A DNA stretch of 64,000 bases from Bugula neritina (GCA_964035545.1 OZ037765.1:17478698-17542697), one strand, 5' to 3'. Counted from the stretch's first letter, positions 13,101-27,300 are shown. Notes: generated by a model not told the origin, from the sequence alone. A program made the numbers and translations.

Positions 13101-15113
13101 AAAGGATTGTCCCTCGAGCTGTTCTGTTCTACACTGGTGAAGCTTGCGATGATGTAAGTGAATGTACTTACTCTAATACTTACAGTGTATTGTAGTACTT
13201 GCAATGTACTTACTGTAGTATTTGCAATGTATTTACTGTAGTACTTGCAATGTATTTACTGTAGTACTTACAGTGTACTGTAGTACTTACAGTGTACTGT
13301 AGTGCTTACAATGTATGTACTGTACTGCTTACACATGCACTTGTTAGCACTAGCAACATCTTCCTTTAAATATAAACAATCATAGTATCTCAACTGGTTG
13401 CAGGAAATGTTCCTGTGTATTATAATGAGTTAAAAGTGAGTGTTGTGCCCCCATGGACAGTGCTGGGTGTTCTCATTTAGTATACATAGTTTCAGTGCTA
13501 CATTCTCATATGAATATTGTTTTCACCTGAGTATTTGAGAACTCCTTTACATCTGGTGTTGCAGGATGAGGACTTTGAAGAAGAAGAAGATGAAGACTAC
13601 GAGGACGACGACGAAGATGATGACCTTGACCCCTCCTGCAACAACGTAAGGAGCTGACTTTTCTTTGCTTTCTTTTTTGTTGAATTGGTTAGCATTTTTT
13701 GCTATATTTCTAAATTATTTATTTATGGAAAGTTATGCAAATACATGCAATGTATTTGAAAGTAGAAAAGTTTGCATTTTGACTAGTAATTAGTTTCAAA
13801 TATATTTTATATAGACACTTGAATTTTTTATTCTTGAGCCTTGTAATTAAATTAGTATTCTATTACATCCGTAGTTTGTTTATTTTATTTTAGTAAAAAA
13901 TTTGGTATGTCAATGTTAAAAATATGCTACAAGTGTGTCACAATGTCCATTTCAAAATCTCTAAGAATGATTTAGAACGCTCCGTTGTTAATATTGAAAC
14001 CACACACGGTTTTCTCTCTAAAACGTGTTTACTGCATAAAATCACACTGTTTGCTATTTTCTTTGCTCACTGCCTGCGGTGGTTTGGGAATTAATCTCAG
14101 GTGCTAAAGACTGGTTCTCTTTCAGCTGTGAGGTAGATTAGCCAAGTTAAACTAATACGTATTTTTATTGCACTGTGAAACTGGTTTGTTTAGATGTGAA
14201 AATTAGCAACACGAATGTTTGTGTCTGCATAATTAATTTGCTAAGATATTTTTGGGAATTTTACTACATGAATGTGACTAGTCAGCCCAATTATACAATG
14301 ATCTGTGTGAACTCTGACAGCAAGTAATTGATGCTGTCAATAATAAGTCAAAAAAGATTGGTAGATGCTTTGAAATGTGTGCATAATGTAACTATTGTAG
14401 TTAAAGAGTTTATGGTTGAGAACCCATCTTTGTGTACCATTCTGGGGGAGGGGAGGGGGGGAATGTTACTGTTATGTGACCTGAAGTGCTTGTTGCATGT
14501 TGAATTGGGAATGCAATCATCTTGTTAATAAAAGTGTGTTTGTCTTTTTATGACTTCAGGTAGATGTACATAAAATACTTCTGAACAGCCATTTGAATTT
14601 ACAATAAAACGACAAACACATTAGAAAACCAACATAACATAAAATAATTGTTATAATTATATGTCTGTCCAAATCCCCTCTAATGTTCAGAGTGTGTAAA
14701 CTGTGTGTAAACTATTTTCACTCTGAAACAAAAGCCAGCATTAGTGTTTCAGCATTGTGTTGCATTTTGCTAGCTTAAGTTTACTGTTTAGTACATCTTG
14801 CCAATTTCTAAGGAATTTGCACAAGTATTCAGCTGATCTTGAAAATTCTAAAAAAAGTTCAAGAGTATTTTCATTAATTGGCAATTACTTTATCTACAAT
14901 CAGACTTTAGAGTTTTCCATGGTGGGGGAACCATTAAAGGCAGAAGAGAAATCATGTTTTATAATGCTAGCCCAACTAGAAGAAATGTTGAATATTTTAA
15001 CTAATCTCAGCTTAAATGTTTCTCTAATAAAATATTTATGTTTGAAACTTAGAAGATATCTGTTTATGTTGTAGGCTGGTGGTGAAGGTAAAAAAGAATG
15101 TAAACAGCAATAA
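3235..15113 (+). CDS. NAP1L1: Nucleosome assembly protein 1 (NAP1L1/NAP1L4 type)
   Basis: This is an H2A-H2B histone chaperone that shuttles between cytoplasm and nucleus. Coding exons: 3235-3248, 6554-6630, 7382-7499, 8442-8583, 9538-9676, 10308-10444, 10987-11126, 12263-12408, 13020-13153, 13565-13645, 15075-15113. They sum to 1167 nt (388 aa) with every phase matching; human NAP1L1 is 391 aa. Landmarks in order are LMQNPEVL, the long-helix segment KFYEEVHQLECKYAELY, an acidic insert in exon 5, FWLIAFKNVDLL, LEFHFSPNEYFTD, DPFSFEGPEI, the basic KKKQKH, DSFFNFFTPP, DYEIGHFIRERI, an acidic tail in exon 10 and the terminal ECKQQ. The start MDPEK is chosen because its 14-nt exon ends in a good donor (gtaagc) and joins exon 2 in phase. 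A poly-T acceptor ends at 3201, so the ATG exon is not the first exon, or the message is trans-spliced. An AATAAA overlaps the stop codon at 15109. Confidence 0.93.
3669..3762. repeat. (GTGA)n microsatellite
   Basis: Tandem GTGA tetranucleotides with a few interruptions (gtaa, gtgt, gaga) in the first intron of NAP1. Confidence 0.9.
3763..4906. other. NAP1 intron 1, no feature seen
   Basis: AT-rich intron sequence. The short ORFs around 3973-4195 have no family resemblance and overlap one another in different frames. Confidence 0.5.
4907..5288. repeat. Minisatellite, about 24-25 copies of a 14-16 bp unit
   Basis: The tandem unit is approximately ataatgaacagtgtgt. Variant copies have gtat in place of gtgt, some have aataaacag instead of aatgaacag (around 5098-5118), and one copy has an expanded gtgtgtgt near 5008. 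Because the unit lacks stop codons on the minus strand it yields long artefactual ORFs of HYTHCSLYTLF repeats. It lies in NAP1 intron 1. Confidence 0.95.
5721..6512 (+). CDS. Unrecognised 263-codon ORF inside NAP1 intron 1
   Basis: I do not recognise this protein. It starts MMSAGAILPS and is rich in Ser, Arg and Asn through residue 200. It ends in a more structured-looking block, residues 216-260, with LWNLIFEIVRDNEML and PRLWWRKVFINLRKV. The codon choice and length look like real coding sequence. The bases after codon 260 form a strong splice donor at 6502 (AAAG then gtgagc), so the last three residues and the TAA may be intronic. An exon ending at 6501 is in phase 1 and would join the NAP1 reading frame through an alternative acceptor ending at 6558. 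It is therefore either an alternative long first exon of NAP1 or a separate nested gene. An E-box (CACGTG, about 5645) lies upstream, and the upstream frame is interrupted by stops. Confidence 0.6.
   Translation: MMSAGAILPSSQTSPGRAESMWSRLKKGLNLREPGNGFIVQPKTAMSPGLRNGGTCVENYSNGNAKKIPIGKIGHRDSIKSAQLELANRDHENNLLNSKPMPKKIVSPSNSESNKRNVLSLDSSMGRRELHRVAAESGCARRRSLRYGSERSFSSQSSELMVSRNSAPSPGSLQSCSPRSSQPDNRVGSRGLWGKVRQAYAPTATGLQDARPLPKLAKFTQLWNLIFEIVRDNEMLELDEPDPRLWWRKVFINLRKVHGKGEH
10157..10188. repeat. (TA)n microsatellite
   Basis: Sixteen TA units in NAP1 intron 5, about 120 bases upstream of the exon at 10308. Confidence 0.95.
13160..13335. repeat. Imperfect tandem repeat in a NAP1 intron
   Basis: Roughly seven imperfect copies of a 20-25 base unit of the form actgtagtacttgcaatgta follow the donor of the exon ending at 13153. 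Copies alternate between ttgcaatgta and ttacagtgta. Confidence 0.8.
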
Positions 15114-18100
15114 AGACATATTGCCTAGATAATGTTACTGTCAACACCACCATTATTTTGTGCTTGTTGAACATTATGTTATGTGCAGTGTTGAAATCTG
15201 TAAATATTTGGTGTCATTTTTTAGCCAATTACTTTGATAGAAACCTAGTCCAATGAGATTTTATGTTTGACCACCAATTTATGATGTTAGTATTGCATAA
15301 TTAAAAATAAATATTCAAATCACCTTCAAATATTTGCTTTTTTGAGTTGATCTGCCCATTTAAAGCATTGTCATAGAAATTTAAGATACAGTATGCTAAA
15401 TATAATATGAGTATATATGTAAATATATGATGCACTTACATCTGTCAAAGTCTTTTAAAGTTATTGGAATATCATATCTCACAAATATTAGCAAATTTAC
15501 TATTATTTTTATTCGTAAGCTGCAAGAGTAAATTTTAGAAGCTTAGCAAGCTGCATAATTATTTATAAAAAGTAAAGTTACAGGCTAACTTAAGGAAAAT
15601 AATTGTCTCCATTAAGCACTTCTACTTGAAAAATTGTGAAGCCGATAGTTCAATAGCCCGCTGCTGAAACAACCAATATTATATATTGATATAGATTGTA
15701 GCTATGATTTATGAAGAAAAACCATTTCAGTCATTTGATATACTTATTTGTTAAACTAGCTTTTTCTAAAATATATAATGTATATGGTTGATAAAATATA
15801 GTCAACGCATGTGTTTTGAAAGTGTAATAAAATAACTATAAATATGTAAAACAAGTAATAAATGTGACTGTCTTGATGAATGCAAAACTGAAAATAATTT
15901 GAAAACAAACTTTGCAGAGCTGGGTCTAAAGTCCCTTAGACCTGGGCACTTGATATGCCGAGTTGTATACAAAAATGAGTTAAATACAAACATCAGCGCT
16001 GTAGACTGGCTAGATGTTTCACTTAATCATTGTAAGGCATACATAAATTATAATTTACAACACTTGACCATGGGGTTTTCAAATAAGTGATTACTAAAAA
16101 CTGGATATCCTAAATATGTTTTCAACCGTCAACAAATTAGGTAATACATGTTATATGTAAAAGCATTATTTTATAATGAAAATTTAAAAGCAGCTTTTCA
16201 TGGATGGCTTACAAAAACCCATCACGTATATTTGGTTATTTATGGGGTCTAAGATTTTCTTGCACATTTGAGATCTAAACCTTTTATTTTATATGTCCTA
16301 GCAACATGCTTCAATAATTAGAAATTAAGGAATTTAGGACTATGTGATGACATTCTATATCACTACACTGCTACTGAACATATGCAATTCATCTCATTTC
16401 ACATAAAGTTACCATAGTCTCTCGTGCTCCTTGGGTCCCCATATCTGGTCTTGCCTGATCTAAGCAGATTAATATTAATTTACACTATGCAATCAAATAA
16501 TACAATACTTTTTTACATAATTATTGTAGCAGTTTTTTACGGTTACATATATAATAGCAGTGATAATTGTTGAGAGTAAAGTTTTACCTATAAGGATAAA
16601 AGGTCATGACTAATAACAAGCATGCTAAATATAAAACATTTTTAAAATTTAACAATGTAATAAGAATGTAATCTAAATTTTAAGCAACTATTTAAATAAA
16701 GTGATGAGACTAAATATTTTATGAAATAAATAAACAACATATGTACATGTTGTTTATTTATTTCATAGGACTGTTATCAACTTGGTTCAGTTTTGAATTT
16801 ATAAGCATAAAATATATTTTACCCACAATAATTTTCCTGTTAGTTGAAGCTAAAATTATGATTGAGAGTTACGTGACCCTTGTTACTAAACATTAGCAAG
16901 TATAAATTCATTTATATAGCCAGTGTTCTAGAAGTAAAAATTATGGAATTTATTAAACATGATGATGATGTGATGATAAGCAGAACATTTTACTCACATG
17001 CTAACTTATCCTGTAAAACTCTGTTAATCCACATTCTATCCTTGAATGTGAATGAATAGTGAATGAGTACACAGTAGTTAAAGTCATAGACATGATGAGG
17101 GGTGATCAGTAAATCTCTTCTCAATAAATTTTCTGGCACTGATGCAAATAAGTTAGTGACTTTGTGTTTTGATTGTTGAGTGTAATGAAGTTAGCAAAGC
17201 ATTAAAAATTCCATTTTATTCAACTACCTATAGATATTATTTTAATTGTACTATCTATTGACAATATGCATAATTCAATGAACTATAGGTATTACTTGTA
17301 AGTCAACTTGCAGTAAAGTTTTTACCCAATTTTTGTTCAAAGCTCACAGATTTTAAATCAAGTATTTTGTATAAAGAAAATGTTGTTTTGTTCTATATAC
17401 TTCAGAATATTAGTTTCTAGAATTCTACAAAATATTAGTTTTAATCCATCAAGTATGCTGATAAGAGACCTAATCCTTTTTTTATCTTACATTCTATGAA
17501 GTGTTATAAGTTTTGAGAAAAATTTTTTTATTGAACAGATTCAAAATCGTTAGTAGCGAGGCTTTAGTAACATCTCTCTATGATTTTCAAAAACATAAAT
17601 TGTTACTAAAATAGTATAAAATGTTTTAAGCTTTCCTTCCCATAGAAAAATTTCAACATGTTCAGTAGACTTTTGTGGTCAGAACTGTTTAGCAAGTTTT
17701 ACAGAGAGGATAAATCCTACAAAACAATTCAGAGTGTAGAGATGCTTGGTGTTATAAGAATAGTAAATGTTAATCGCTTTAGAAGCATAAAAACTGGCCA
17801 TAACAGGCAAATAAAACATGTATATAGAAAGATATGGTAGAAAATAAGTTTATAAAAATTGCATCAGATACAGGTTTGTATATGTACAGAATGTACAAAC
17901 TACATTAGAACACTAAGGAACACGTTGCACTAGCTTATTGAAGAGAATAAACACAAAACACACTATACACGTATAAATACTGCTACAAACCAAATGCATA
18001 AATATTGATATAGACACTAGCAATATATAAAAAAATATAAGTGCGAAACTACATAAATAAAATTGATAACTTTGATTTTGTACTTGTTAGTTTTTAACGT

Positions 18101-18349
18101 AACTTACATAGATATTTGTGCATTAGAACATTTCAAAACATTTTCAATGTGATTTTCAGTAATAAAAAATTACATGTGCTGCTTAGCTCTAAGGGCATCT
18201 TATACGTAACATATTACTCTTATAATATTATTATTGCTAGTCTAGGAATGTTCGAGTGCTCAGAAAAAATATATAAGTATGAGATCCAATTTCACATGAA
18301 CAGTATATCAATGCATGAGTAAAACTATCCTTCAGTAACCAATGAGTAG
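15114..18349. other. Intergenic region between NAP1 and the hexosaminidase gene
   Basis: This is 3.2 kb of AT-rich sequence with no credible exon on either strand. The short ORFs at 15899-16090, 17658-17840 and 18116-18322 show no family motif or splice support. The two flanking genes converge here, so it should hold both 3' ends; an AATAAA lies at about 15306 for NAP1. The only structured element seen is the palindrome at 16721-16766. Confidence 0.6.
16721..16766. repeat. Perfect 20-bp inverted repeat with 6-bp spacer
   Basis: The arm atgaaataaataaacaacat (16721-16740) is the exact reverse complement of 16747-16766, separated by atgtac. It would form a strong hairpin or cruciform. Nothing adjacent suggests a transposase or RNA gene. 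Confidence 0.9.
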
Positions 18350-21300
18350 TCAAAGTAAGTCTTGATTAAACATATCAAGTCCACCATCCATCTCTGTGCT
18401 TGTTTGGTGGTAAGCTACAGGATAACTGAATCTACTTCCATCTGCTGAACTGTAACAAAAATAAAAAATTTAATTTTTAATTTTGGCAAACAAAAATAAA
18501 TGATATGACAAAATAAAAAAAAAAGTGTTAGTTACAACACAAACCAAATTTGCTGCACTACAGAGACTTATTAACTTATAAATAAATGCTTATATAAAAT
18601 GTATTTATTTCAGCCTTTTTGAAGCTTTCAACCACAACCAGCTACAATGAACAACACCATGATATGCTTCCCTCACCTGGTTTTCAAGTAAACATGCTGG
18701 TTATTTCCAGGATATAATGTAGTTTTGTTAGTAAGTTCAGTCCACCATGAATAAGTTTCTGTTCTCCACCAAACTCGTTGCCTCTTGAACTCTATACTCA
18801 ACCTCAAATACTTGACATTGTTTAAGTCAGTTCTCCTGAAACAGTAAATTATCATTGTAAAGCAAAGCCAGCCATTTTTTATAAATATATTTTGTAGATC
18901 ACCAAATTATAGAAAATGCATTTAAAAACAACAAAACAATATTAGTAACTAATTTCAAAGAAACAAATAACATCAACTCAACTAACACTTCAACACCAGG
19001 TGGCGCCAGATGATACTTCAGATCATATCTTTTTTCAAGGATTGGAATTTCAAACTTCTCAATTGAACGTCGAAACCTGAAAAAATCTTTTGGTATAGTA
19101 AACTTAGGTACAGATACAGTATTTCTATTTGTAATTATTTTATGGCATCAAATTTATACACTGGGTGTCATAAATTATGACCTATATCTACATTTTTTTA
19201 CATTTTCAATTTAGAATGTGAGCTGCTATCTACTGACACTGGTATGAAAACTTTCCAAACCAGAAATATTTCTTTAGTTGTGGATACTTTGAGAAACTGG
19301 TTGAATCAATTTTAAAGAAATTCATCAACATAAAGCTCTAAACAACACAAACGCTCATTTAATAGTGTATTTCAAAGTTTTTATTTAGTTCAAGACTGCA
19401 TATTTAATATATACTGACAAGTCAAAATCCTTTTGTAGGCCTTCTGGGTTTTCCCCAGCGAGATGTTCCCAAGGTGCTTCTTTCCAAGCTCGCTCTGCAA
19501 CAGCGAGAATTCTGGGAAAAGTGCTGTCGTCTAGCCGGTGCTGATGAGGTACTGTCTCTGAAAACAGTACAGCCTCTACACCAACAATATTCTCCTTTTT
19601 TATTAAGGGTGGACAGCGCTTCACATCACAGAATTCTTCATTAAGAACTCCCGTAGAACTATAGAAGAAAACACAAACGAACTATTAAATATAAAAAACA
19701 AGTAACTTCAGCTGTTACTATTTATTTTATTTGAAATGTGAAATATTTGTTACCTTTGATAGATAGAAATGTTATCTTTGATAGATAGGACAGTTATTTG
19801 CTAGTAATTTTATATTTGGCTTATAAATTGTATAACAGTGTTGCATGTCAGTTTTCACAGCAATAATCTGGGAATGTATTAAGTTAGCAGAATATACTGA
19901 GCAGCTAGAATTGAGCATGATAACTCATGATGTAATAAGATAATGAAAATCATCTATAATTTAAAAGAAATGAACCCTACATTGAATCAGAAGTCTTTAT
20001 GCATGAGAGTCTAAAAATAAATAGTAAAACTAGAGAATTATATATAAAATTTGGAAACCACCAATTTGCTGCCAAAATTTCTACTATTATAAAAGTAATA
20101 AATCACTTAAATTATTAGAAAAATAAACAATTCTTACGATTTCCTAATAATATTTCCATAATAATTATCAGGTCTAAATGAGAACGTAGTGAGTAGATTG
20201 ATATAGCGAGTAGCCCAGTAAAAGCCACTGTCCTTAGGGTGTGGCTCTTGGGCATGGTCAAAGTAGTATCTGGAGGCTGGGGCAAGGATCACCTGAAATA
20301 TATTCTAATATGAGAATGTCTACACAACACAGTTGAGCTGGGTATCAGAGTACAAACAGTGCAAGTGTTTCCACACGCATATAATATACTAGATTCTAGA
20401 ATAACAGCATAGTGCCACATCTTAAAGCAGAGCTATCTAGTTACTTTAACGTAAAATAAAAAATTGCAGAAATACCTTTGCTACAATTTCGGTGTTGTGT
20501 AGCCATTACAATTGATTTTATAACATATTTTGTGCATGCATGTCTTCAATTAACCTGTCAGCTTTGGGTAATCTGATTATGACATCACGGTAAAGAGGAT
20601 ATTAATAACTAATGCCTATAAGACTAGCTAGAACTTTTAGCAAATAAAGCCTTATTTCTTATGTTCTGTTGGTTGGGTCATTTACAGAAACCTATTGCAA
20701 CATTTTTGTTGGATCTCTTCTTATACAAACAATAATTTCAGGGATAGTGACTTTAAACCCATGTGATTTTACATACGTTCAAATTAGTAAAATAAGTAGA
20801 GCTGTGATGTTGAAAACTAACAGCATCATTTGACATGCTGCATAAAAAATTCAGCCATTCAAACGCTAGCATCATAAACTGAATAAACCTCACCTTATAA
20901 CCGCTGTTGGCCAGGTTGTATGGCCTACTATCAGACGTTCCATCAAGTATGGAGAACCAAACGTAGGTGTAAACAGTGACACCTGGTGGGAAGACTTCTT
21001 CCTTCACAAAAGGCTCATCAGTCAAGCTGTCAATCAGACCGTCTTCCCAGAAGGCTAGAGACAAGCCTACAGACTCTGCCAGAGCGCCAAGTCTGCGCAG
21101 CATAGCAATTTTTATTTCTCTCACTTTCTCTTTTTGATCATCTACCAGTCAACCACACAATATGCAATAAATTTATTACAAAAAAACTTAGCATCTCGTA
21201 CATCAATCATGTAAAATGTAAAATGATGTTAAATTAAAATTCCATGATTTTGAAGTGCAACTCGGGAAACTTCAACAAACTTAAAATTGTGTACTATCAA

Positions 21301-24300
21301 TTCAGATTTTTTGTTTTTAAAATAATGAAATATTTTACTGCATACTCATATATTGGTAAAAATAAAACAATTTTTAAATCAATATAAAGCTCCATTCTGG
21401 TGGAAACATAATCAAAATATAAACATCAACCAACAGTAGCATATTATTCAAAGTAAGGAGAACCAACTTATGTTTGTTTTTCCAAGCCGAGTCAACATTG
21501 TGTCACAAGCAGGAGACCGAGACCAGGCAGTGCCGGGCACCTCATCTCCTCCCAGGTGTATGATAGTCAATGGCTGACCAGCTTCCTCGTGGTAGGACTG
21601 AACTGCCTGTACAACTGTCTTAGTGAAAGCATACGTTGACTCTACACAGGGATTCACTACCCCATTGGAGAAGGACTGGGTGCTTATAAACTGTGACTTA
21701 TCGAGAGGGTCATGGAGCCTGTAGTCAGCTAAAGTAAGCAGACACAATGTATGAGATACAGGAGTTGGGTGGAGGTTACAGTAAAAAAAGCTTAATTATT
21801 TCAACTTGTGCAGTGCTGAGGGAGGCAGACGAACTACTTAATCGCAAGCCTACATATGTTGATGAGTTGCTACTGACTGCCAACCATGCTCGTACCTTAA
21901 CTAGCCGAAGTACTTTGTAAAAAATCTTTCTTTTGCAATTAAAATATTGTTTCCACCATTTAAGAGTTTAGACTAAATATAACAAAAATAAGCATATTGC
22001 CTTGTGCTCTAACTAAAATATGATCAAGAGTATTAGGCAGGTAATCCTTATTACATACTGAAAGTAGGAGAGTGTACATATCTCATCTTCATTGCATTCA
22101 AAGCAGCGGTTGAGTGACCCGGCAAATCTATTTCTGGAATTACCTACGTAGATAAACACCACACAAATTCTAAATTAGAATGTAATAAAAATTACAAAAA
22201 GGGTAAACATATTTTTCCTCAAAGACTTAAACACAAGAATAATCAGAAAGTGTACCATAACTCCCTTGGATTCTGCAAAACGCACGATTTCAATATATTC
22301 AGACTTTGTGAGGAATTGTTTTCCCATATCAAGTTTCTTGCCAAGTTGAGGATAGGTACCACACTGAGATAAGTCAAAGCATTGTCTTGAACCAATCTGC
22401 ATACACAAATTAGAATACCATTGCAGTGCTGCACAAGATAGTATACTTTTACACTTCAACGAGTAAAATATGTTGCGCAATCTACTTAATATAACATTCA
22501 TTTCTGTGGCTATAGATGTTTATTGAACTTCTAAACTAAAGTGTTCAGTTATGCATTGGACTGAATTTTTAACGACCATCATTTTAGTATTCCAATTTTA
22601 CTGTCACTATCTCAGAATAGATGATGTCAAATGGGTCATTTTACTTAATTTAGTACACACTCGAAATCTCCAGCTTTTAGCTGTTTTTCACAATTTAGCT
22701 GCTAATGTATATGGGCTTTTGCTCAAAACTAATAAAATATCAATAAATACAGCTAAATAATCAAGGTTCTCTTTGATCTTGGTTCTCTCCTAATTATTTA
22801 GCTAATTTGGATTTGTGGACGATCACTAAGATACTAAGATTCCGAAGAACCATGACTCACCTCGGTCAGCTCAGGAATGCCGTCAATTTCTAAAGACCAT
22901 GACTCATCATCAGTTAAATGAAGATGTAATCTGTTGAGGTTATAATAAGATAGCAACTCTATCTGTCTTTTTATAACCTCCTTATCAAAGAAATGTCTTG
23001 CTATATCCAGCATAAACCCTCGGTAGTCAAACCTAAGGAGCACAATGTACATAACATTTGAATTCTCAACAATACATATAGGTAGGGAGTGTGAAAATAT
23101 ACAGTGAAAATATAGTAACACAATATAATATAGCTTAGAACCTTTTAGCGGGAAACATAGTTTGATTCAGCCTTGAAAATAGAATGTTACAACAGGTACA
23201 GCTCATGCTGCACATGCCAACAATTGGTTTATTATATTTTTAAAAGCTTTCTTAGACAATCACACAGGAGGGGGGAGAGGGGTGTCGGTGTAGTTTACAC
23301 TTGATCGGCAACCAGTTACACTTATCAGTTTCTGTACTGACTGAGCAGTATAAAATTATTAAACTTACGGCATCATTTGATTTAAATTTTGATGCGCAAA
23401 ATTAACCAACTAGCCTAAAAGGTAGGTCCCTACTTTGCATCTAAAATTTCCCCAACTACCTTGTTTTATTAAACAATCTATTTTTGAGTCAATCATGGGG
23501 GGGGGGGCATCATTTAAATTTGAAGCTAAACTTGGTGCAATCTATTGAAATGCACAAACCTAAATCTAAAGTTGAGACTATCAGCTTAACACCTCAAAAA
23601 CTTTGGGAAATCAACTGGTAATAGAATGACCAAGACTTACTGCTAATGCTATACATTGTCACTTGAATAGGGAAAAAGTAAATTTAATAAACTCACCAAC
23701 AGTGTTTTCTTTTTAAAAGACTACAAATCATTTTCCTTAAATTCATATAAACAATTCATTCAACATTTGAAACTTACATGAACAATTTTGTAATTATTTA
23801 CATACAACAACAATGCTGCTGGTGATGACACTTTGAAAAGTTTGTTTTTCAAATTCAAAAGACATTAACATTCTGTATGCATCATACAAGATGCTACTAT
23901 GCTTAACTTTAGAGATGCCTTAATTTGTATATTGTGTTTATGTATCTCAGTTGGGAAGTCACAACAATGTCCAGGGTGCCATGTGGGGGTTAGAGTATAG
24001 AACTCTCCGAATTTGTTAAAGTTGCATATGAGTCACCTTATCCATTTCAACATTTGCTGCTAGTCACAAATGCTCAACAGCAGGTGAATATACTGTGCAG
24101 ATGGCTAAACATTACTAATAAAAGTTGTGCCAACAACCAAAGTACATCCCTATTCTATTTACAAACCACCACAGCATGGCAAAACTATTAAACAATCTTA
24201 ACTTTTAAATCTATAGCTTAGATAAAATATCTTGAAGAAGTGAAGGTGAGTGATATGACAAACCTAGGAGGTCTGGATAGGAATGTGCCAACAGGTAACT

Positions 24301-27300
24301 TGTAATCAAACCTGTGCAACAGGTGAGTGATGGTGTTAGTCACCAGCAGCTCTGTGTGCTGGGATTGAGACTCAACGCCTGCTTTTACTCGGCCATCTTT
24401 ATTCACCTGTCACAAGTATTATGATATAGACTATAGAGTACAGAGTATAGACTATAGAGTACAGAATATAGACTATAGAGTACAGACTAATGTATGATGC
24501 ATTGCTTCAGAAAATCTAATAATATATTAAATCACATCTAAAACTTCTAGAAACAGTCTGAATCAAAACCACTAAACACTTGGTTTTTATATACAAACCC
24601 ATATGCGGGCACATTTCTTCTAATTAATGGCAACAAACAACTTTTATACATATTATTTGAAATAAGCAGCTAGTGAAAAGAGCAATGATACCATTCTATA
24701 GATACTGCATAGCGCTATACTCACGGTTTTGCATATCATATACTAATTCCTAGTGTTTGATAGTAAAACTTTGATTGAAGTCAATGAAACGAAATAAATG
24801 ACTGCCTATGATTTAGCAAGAAATAAGTGCAACTGAAAACTGAGTGAATGAGATTTAGTTGCCAGAGAGACAGGACAGCAATGCTCACAGCTGAGTGAAG
24901 CAGCACACAAGATGATGCACGCATTATGTCACAGAAAACCACTGCATCTCAGAGAAGATCTGGGTGAAAGCAAATCATAGAAACACACTAGCAGAGCAGC
25001 TGCAACTTACTGTCAGTTTAAATTGATTTTTCAACAGAGATGGATCATGATTATATGTCACTGCAATATACATTTCACTCAGTAGAAGAAAACCGTTTGC
25101 TAAGTCAGATACAACACTGACATGCCATCTCGAAAGCACAAGTTTCTATAATTATAATATCTACACTTTATTTACTATTTCAGTGTAGCTTCTGTGGCTT
25201 TACTTACACTGTCTCTCTAAAAGAGGGAGCAGATCCTAAATTAATAACTAATCCATCAGATATCAGTAGACGAATTAGACAGTAAATTACAGATGAAAAT
25301 AATTCACTTTCAATTGTAAAGAGTAAAGAGCAAATTTAAGCAGCTGTAGATGTCAAAGGAGAGAAATCAAGTAAACCGATTTTCTATATTACCAGAAGGT
25401 GGAGCAGAGTTGAGCAGATTTCCGTATTGTGGTGTGTATTCAGTATGTCTGTTGAGAGAGAACAACTCCAGCACATCGGGAACAAGCTTTGCCCGAACTT
25501 CCAACTCTGAGAACTGGTTCAGTTTAGTCTGGTAGATATATCTCTCGGACAGTGACAATGGGAGGATGAGGTCGTCTGATGCTCTCTGAAAGTAGTATAC
25601 AGTACACCCCTAGCTAGATTACACCCCTAGCTGTAGTATACAGTACACCCCTAGCTGTAGTATACAGTACACCCTTAGCTGTAGTATACAGTACACCCCT
25701 AGCTGTAGTATACAGTACACCCTTAGCTGCAAATAATGCAGATAATGCATGTATTCATATTGAATAGCAAACAGCAATATCAAATTTTGTTAGAGAAGGG
25801 CACTCATAGTGACCTTGACATCAAAATGTCACGTGATGGTGAGTTGGAGCTGAAAAAGGCTTTGAATGAGTCACTTTTAAAAATTTCCAATATACACATC
25901 AGTTTTTATTGTTTACTGTTTTTATTGTAGGCGCAAAAGGGCTGACATTGTGTCAACTCCAACTTAATTCAATAAATTGAAAGATTAAACTAGGTTTTTA
26001 TAACCCCTAATAATCAGCTAGAAATACATCTCACCCATAAAGCATCTAACTTGAAGGGAATTTCAATTGCAGTTTGATACTGCATCAATGAGTCAATGAG
26101 CTTTAATGAATAATTTTTCAACTCATGATGAATTTGAATAAAAATTTGATGAAATTATAAACAAATATTATCACAAAACAGAAACATCCCCATACTAACT
26201 TGCAACTTATTTTTAGCATCAAATGGCAGCACAAAATGAGTGGGATCTTGATCTGTGTTAGCGACTAGCCATTTGGGTCCATCTCCCAGCTGTATATACC
26301 TGAGCAGAGTTAGAATAAACACTACTTGAGAGACCGGGCTGAATATTTTTAACTAGTAATTTGTAATTTTTAGTTATTCACTTGTAGCTTCTGTCACAGG
26401 AGCTACAAGAGCTTTCCAACTGGCAGAATGTACAGGTTGCTATCAACACATGATAGTTTGCTACATCAAAGCATAACAAATTGCATAACCTTGACATTTA
26501 AAACATCTTCATGCAGTTGATAGCAGAACTTTTATAATACGAGGTTTTTCAGGCACTTACCATAATCCTAACACATAATATAGTATTTGATTAATATTCA
26601 ATTATTGCAAAATTGAAAATTGAAACATATCAAAGTAATACTTAGTGAAACATTTGGTCAATCTCGAGACATTATGAAATAAAAACAGCAATAAAACTAA
26701 TTTTTTCAACTTTAAAGTAATGTGTTACAAACTAGAAGACACAGAATAAGTAATAGGATTGAACTTACAGGTTGGGCATGTAGTCTGTGTAAGAGATAAA
26801 TTTATTATTGAATGGTAAACTGACTGTAATATTTTCCCCAACAGCCAGCATAAATGGAGGCGCAAACACAACTTTATGTGCACAGCCATCAAGATGGTGG
26901 ACTTCAGCGTTGATTGGAAAGCCATTAAAACTTTTTCCTCTAGTGCTTTCGGACTTGATGACTCGGCTAAAAGAAACATTCTACAGTAGCATATACATTG
27001 TAAGGGCCTTTCATTTCTACTAGTTGATAGAACAGCATGGTGCAACTGCTTCCTCCAAGATTTCACCAAACTTCATCACCATTTCGTTTATTATATAAAT
27101 ACATCAACTAATAACAAATGCATTAATAGGCATAGCAAAAAGTTATTGTTTAATGTTGTTAAAAGTATTTCATCTAAATATTATATTGATACTTTTAGTA
27201 ACTGTACAAAGTAACTTTGAAACTCACATTTATTATACATAGAACTAACTAGCTAAAGACTGTAATTTAAAAAGTTGGAGAAATAAGCCACGGAATGCTA

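Noticed and set aside
23490-23512. G-rich run in a hexosaminidase intron as a G-quadruplex
   Set aside because: A single G homopolymer without further G tracts nearby; weak on sequence alone.
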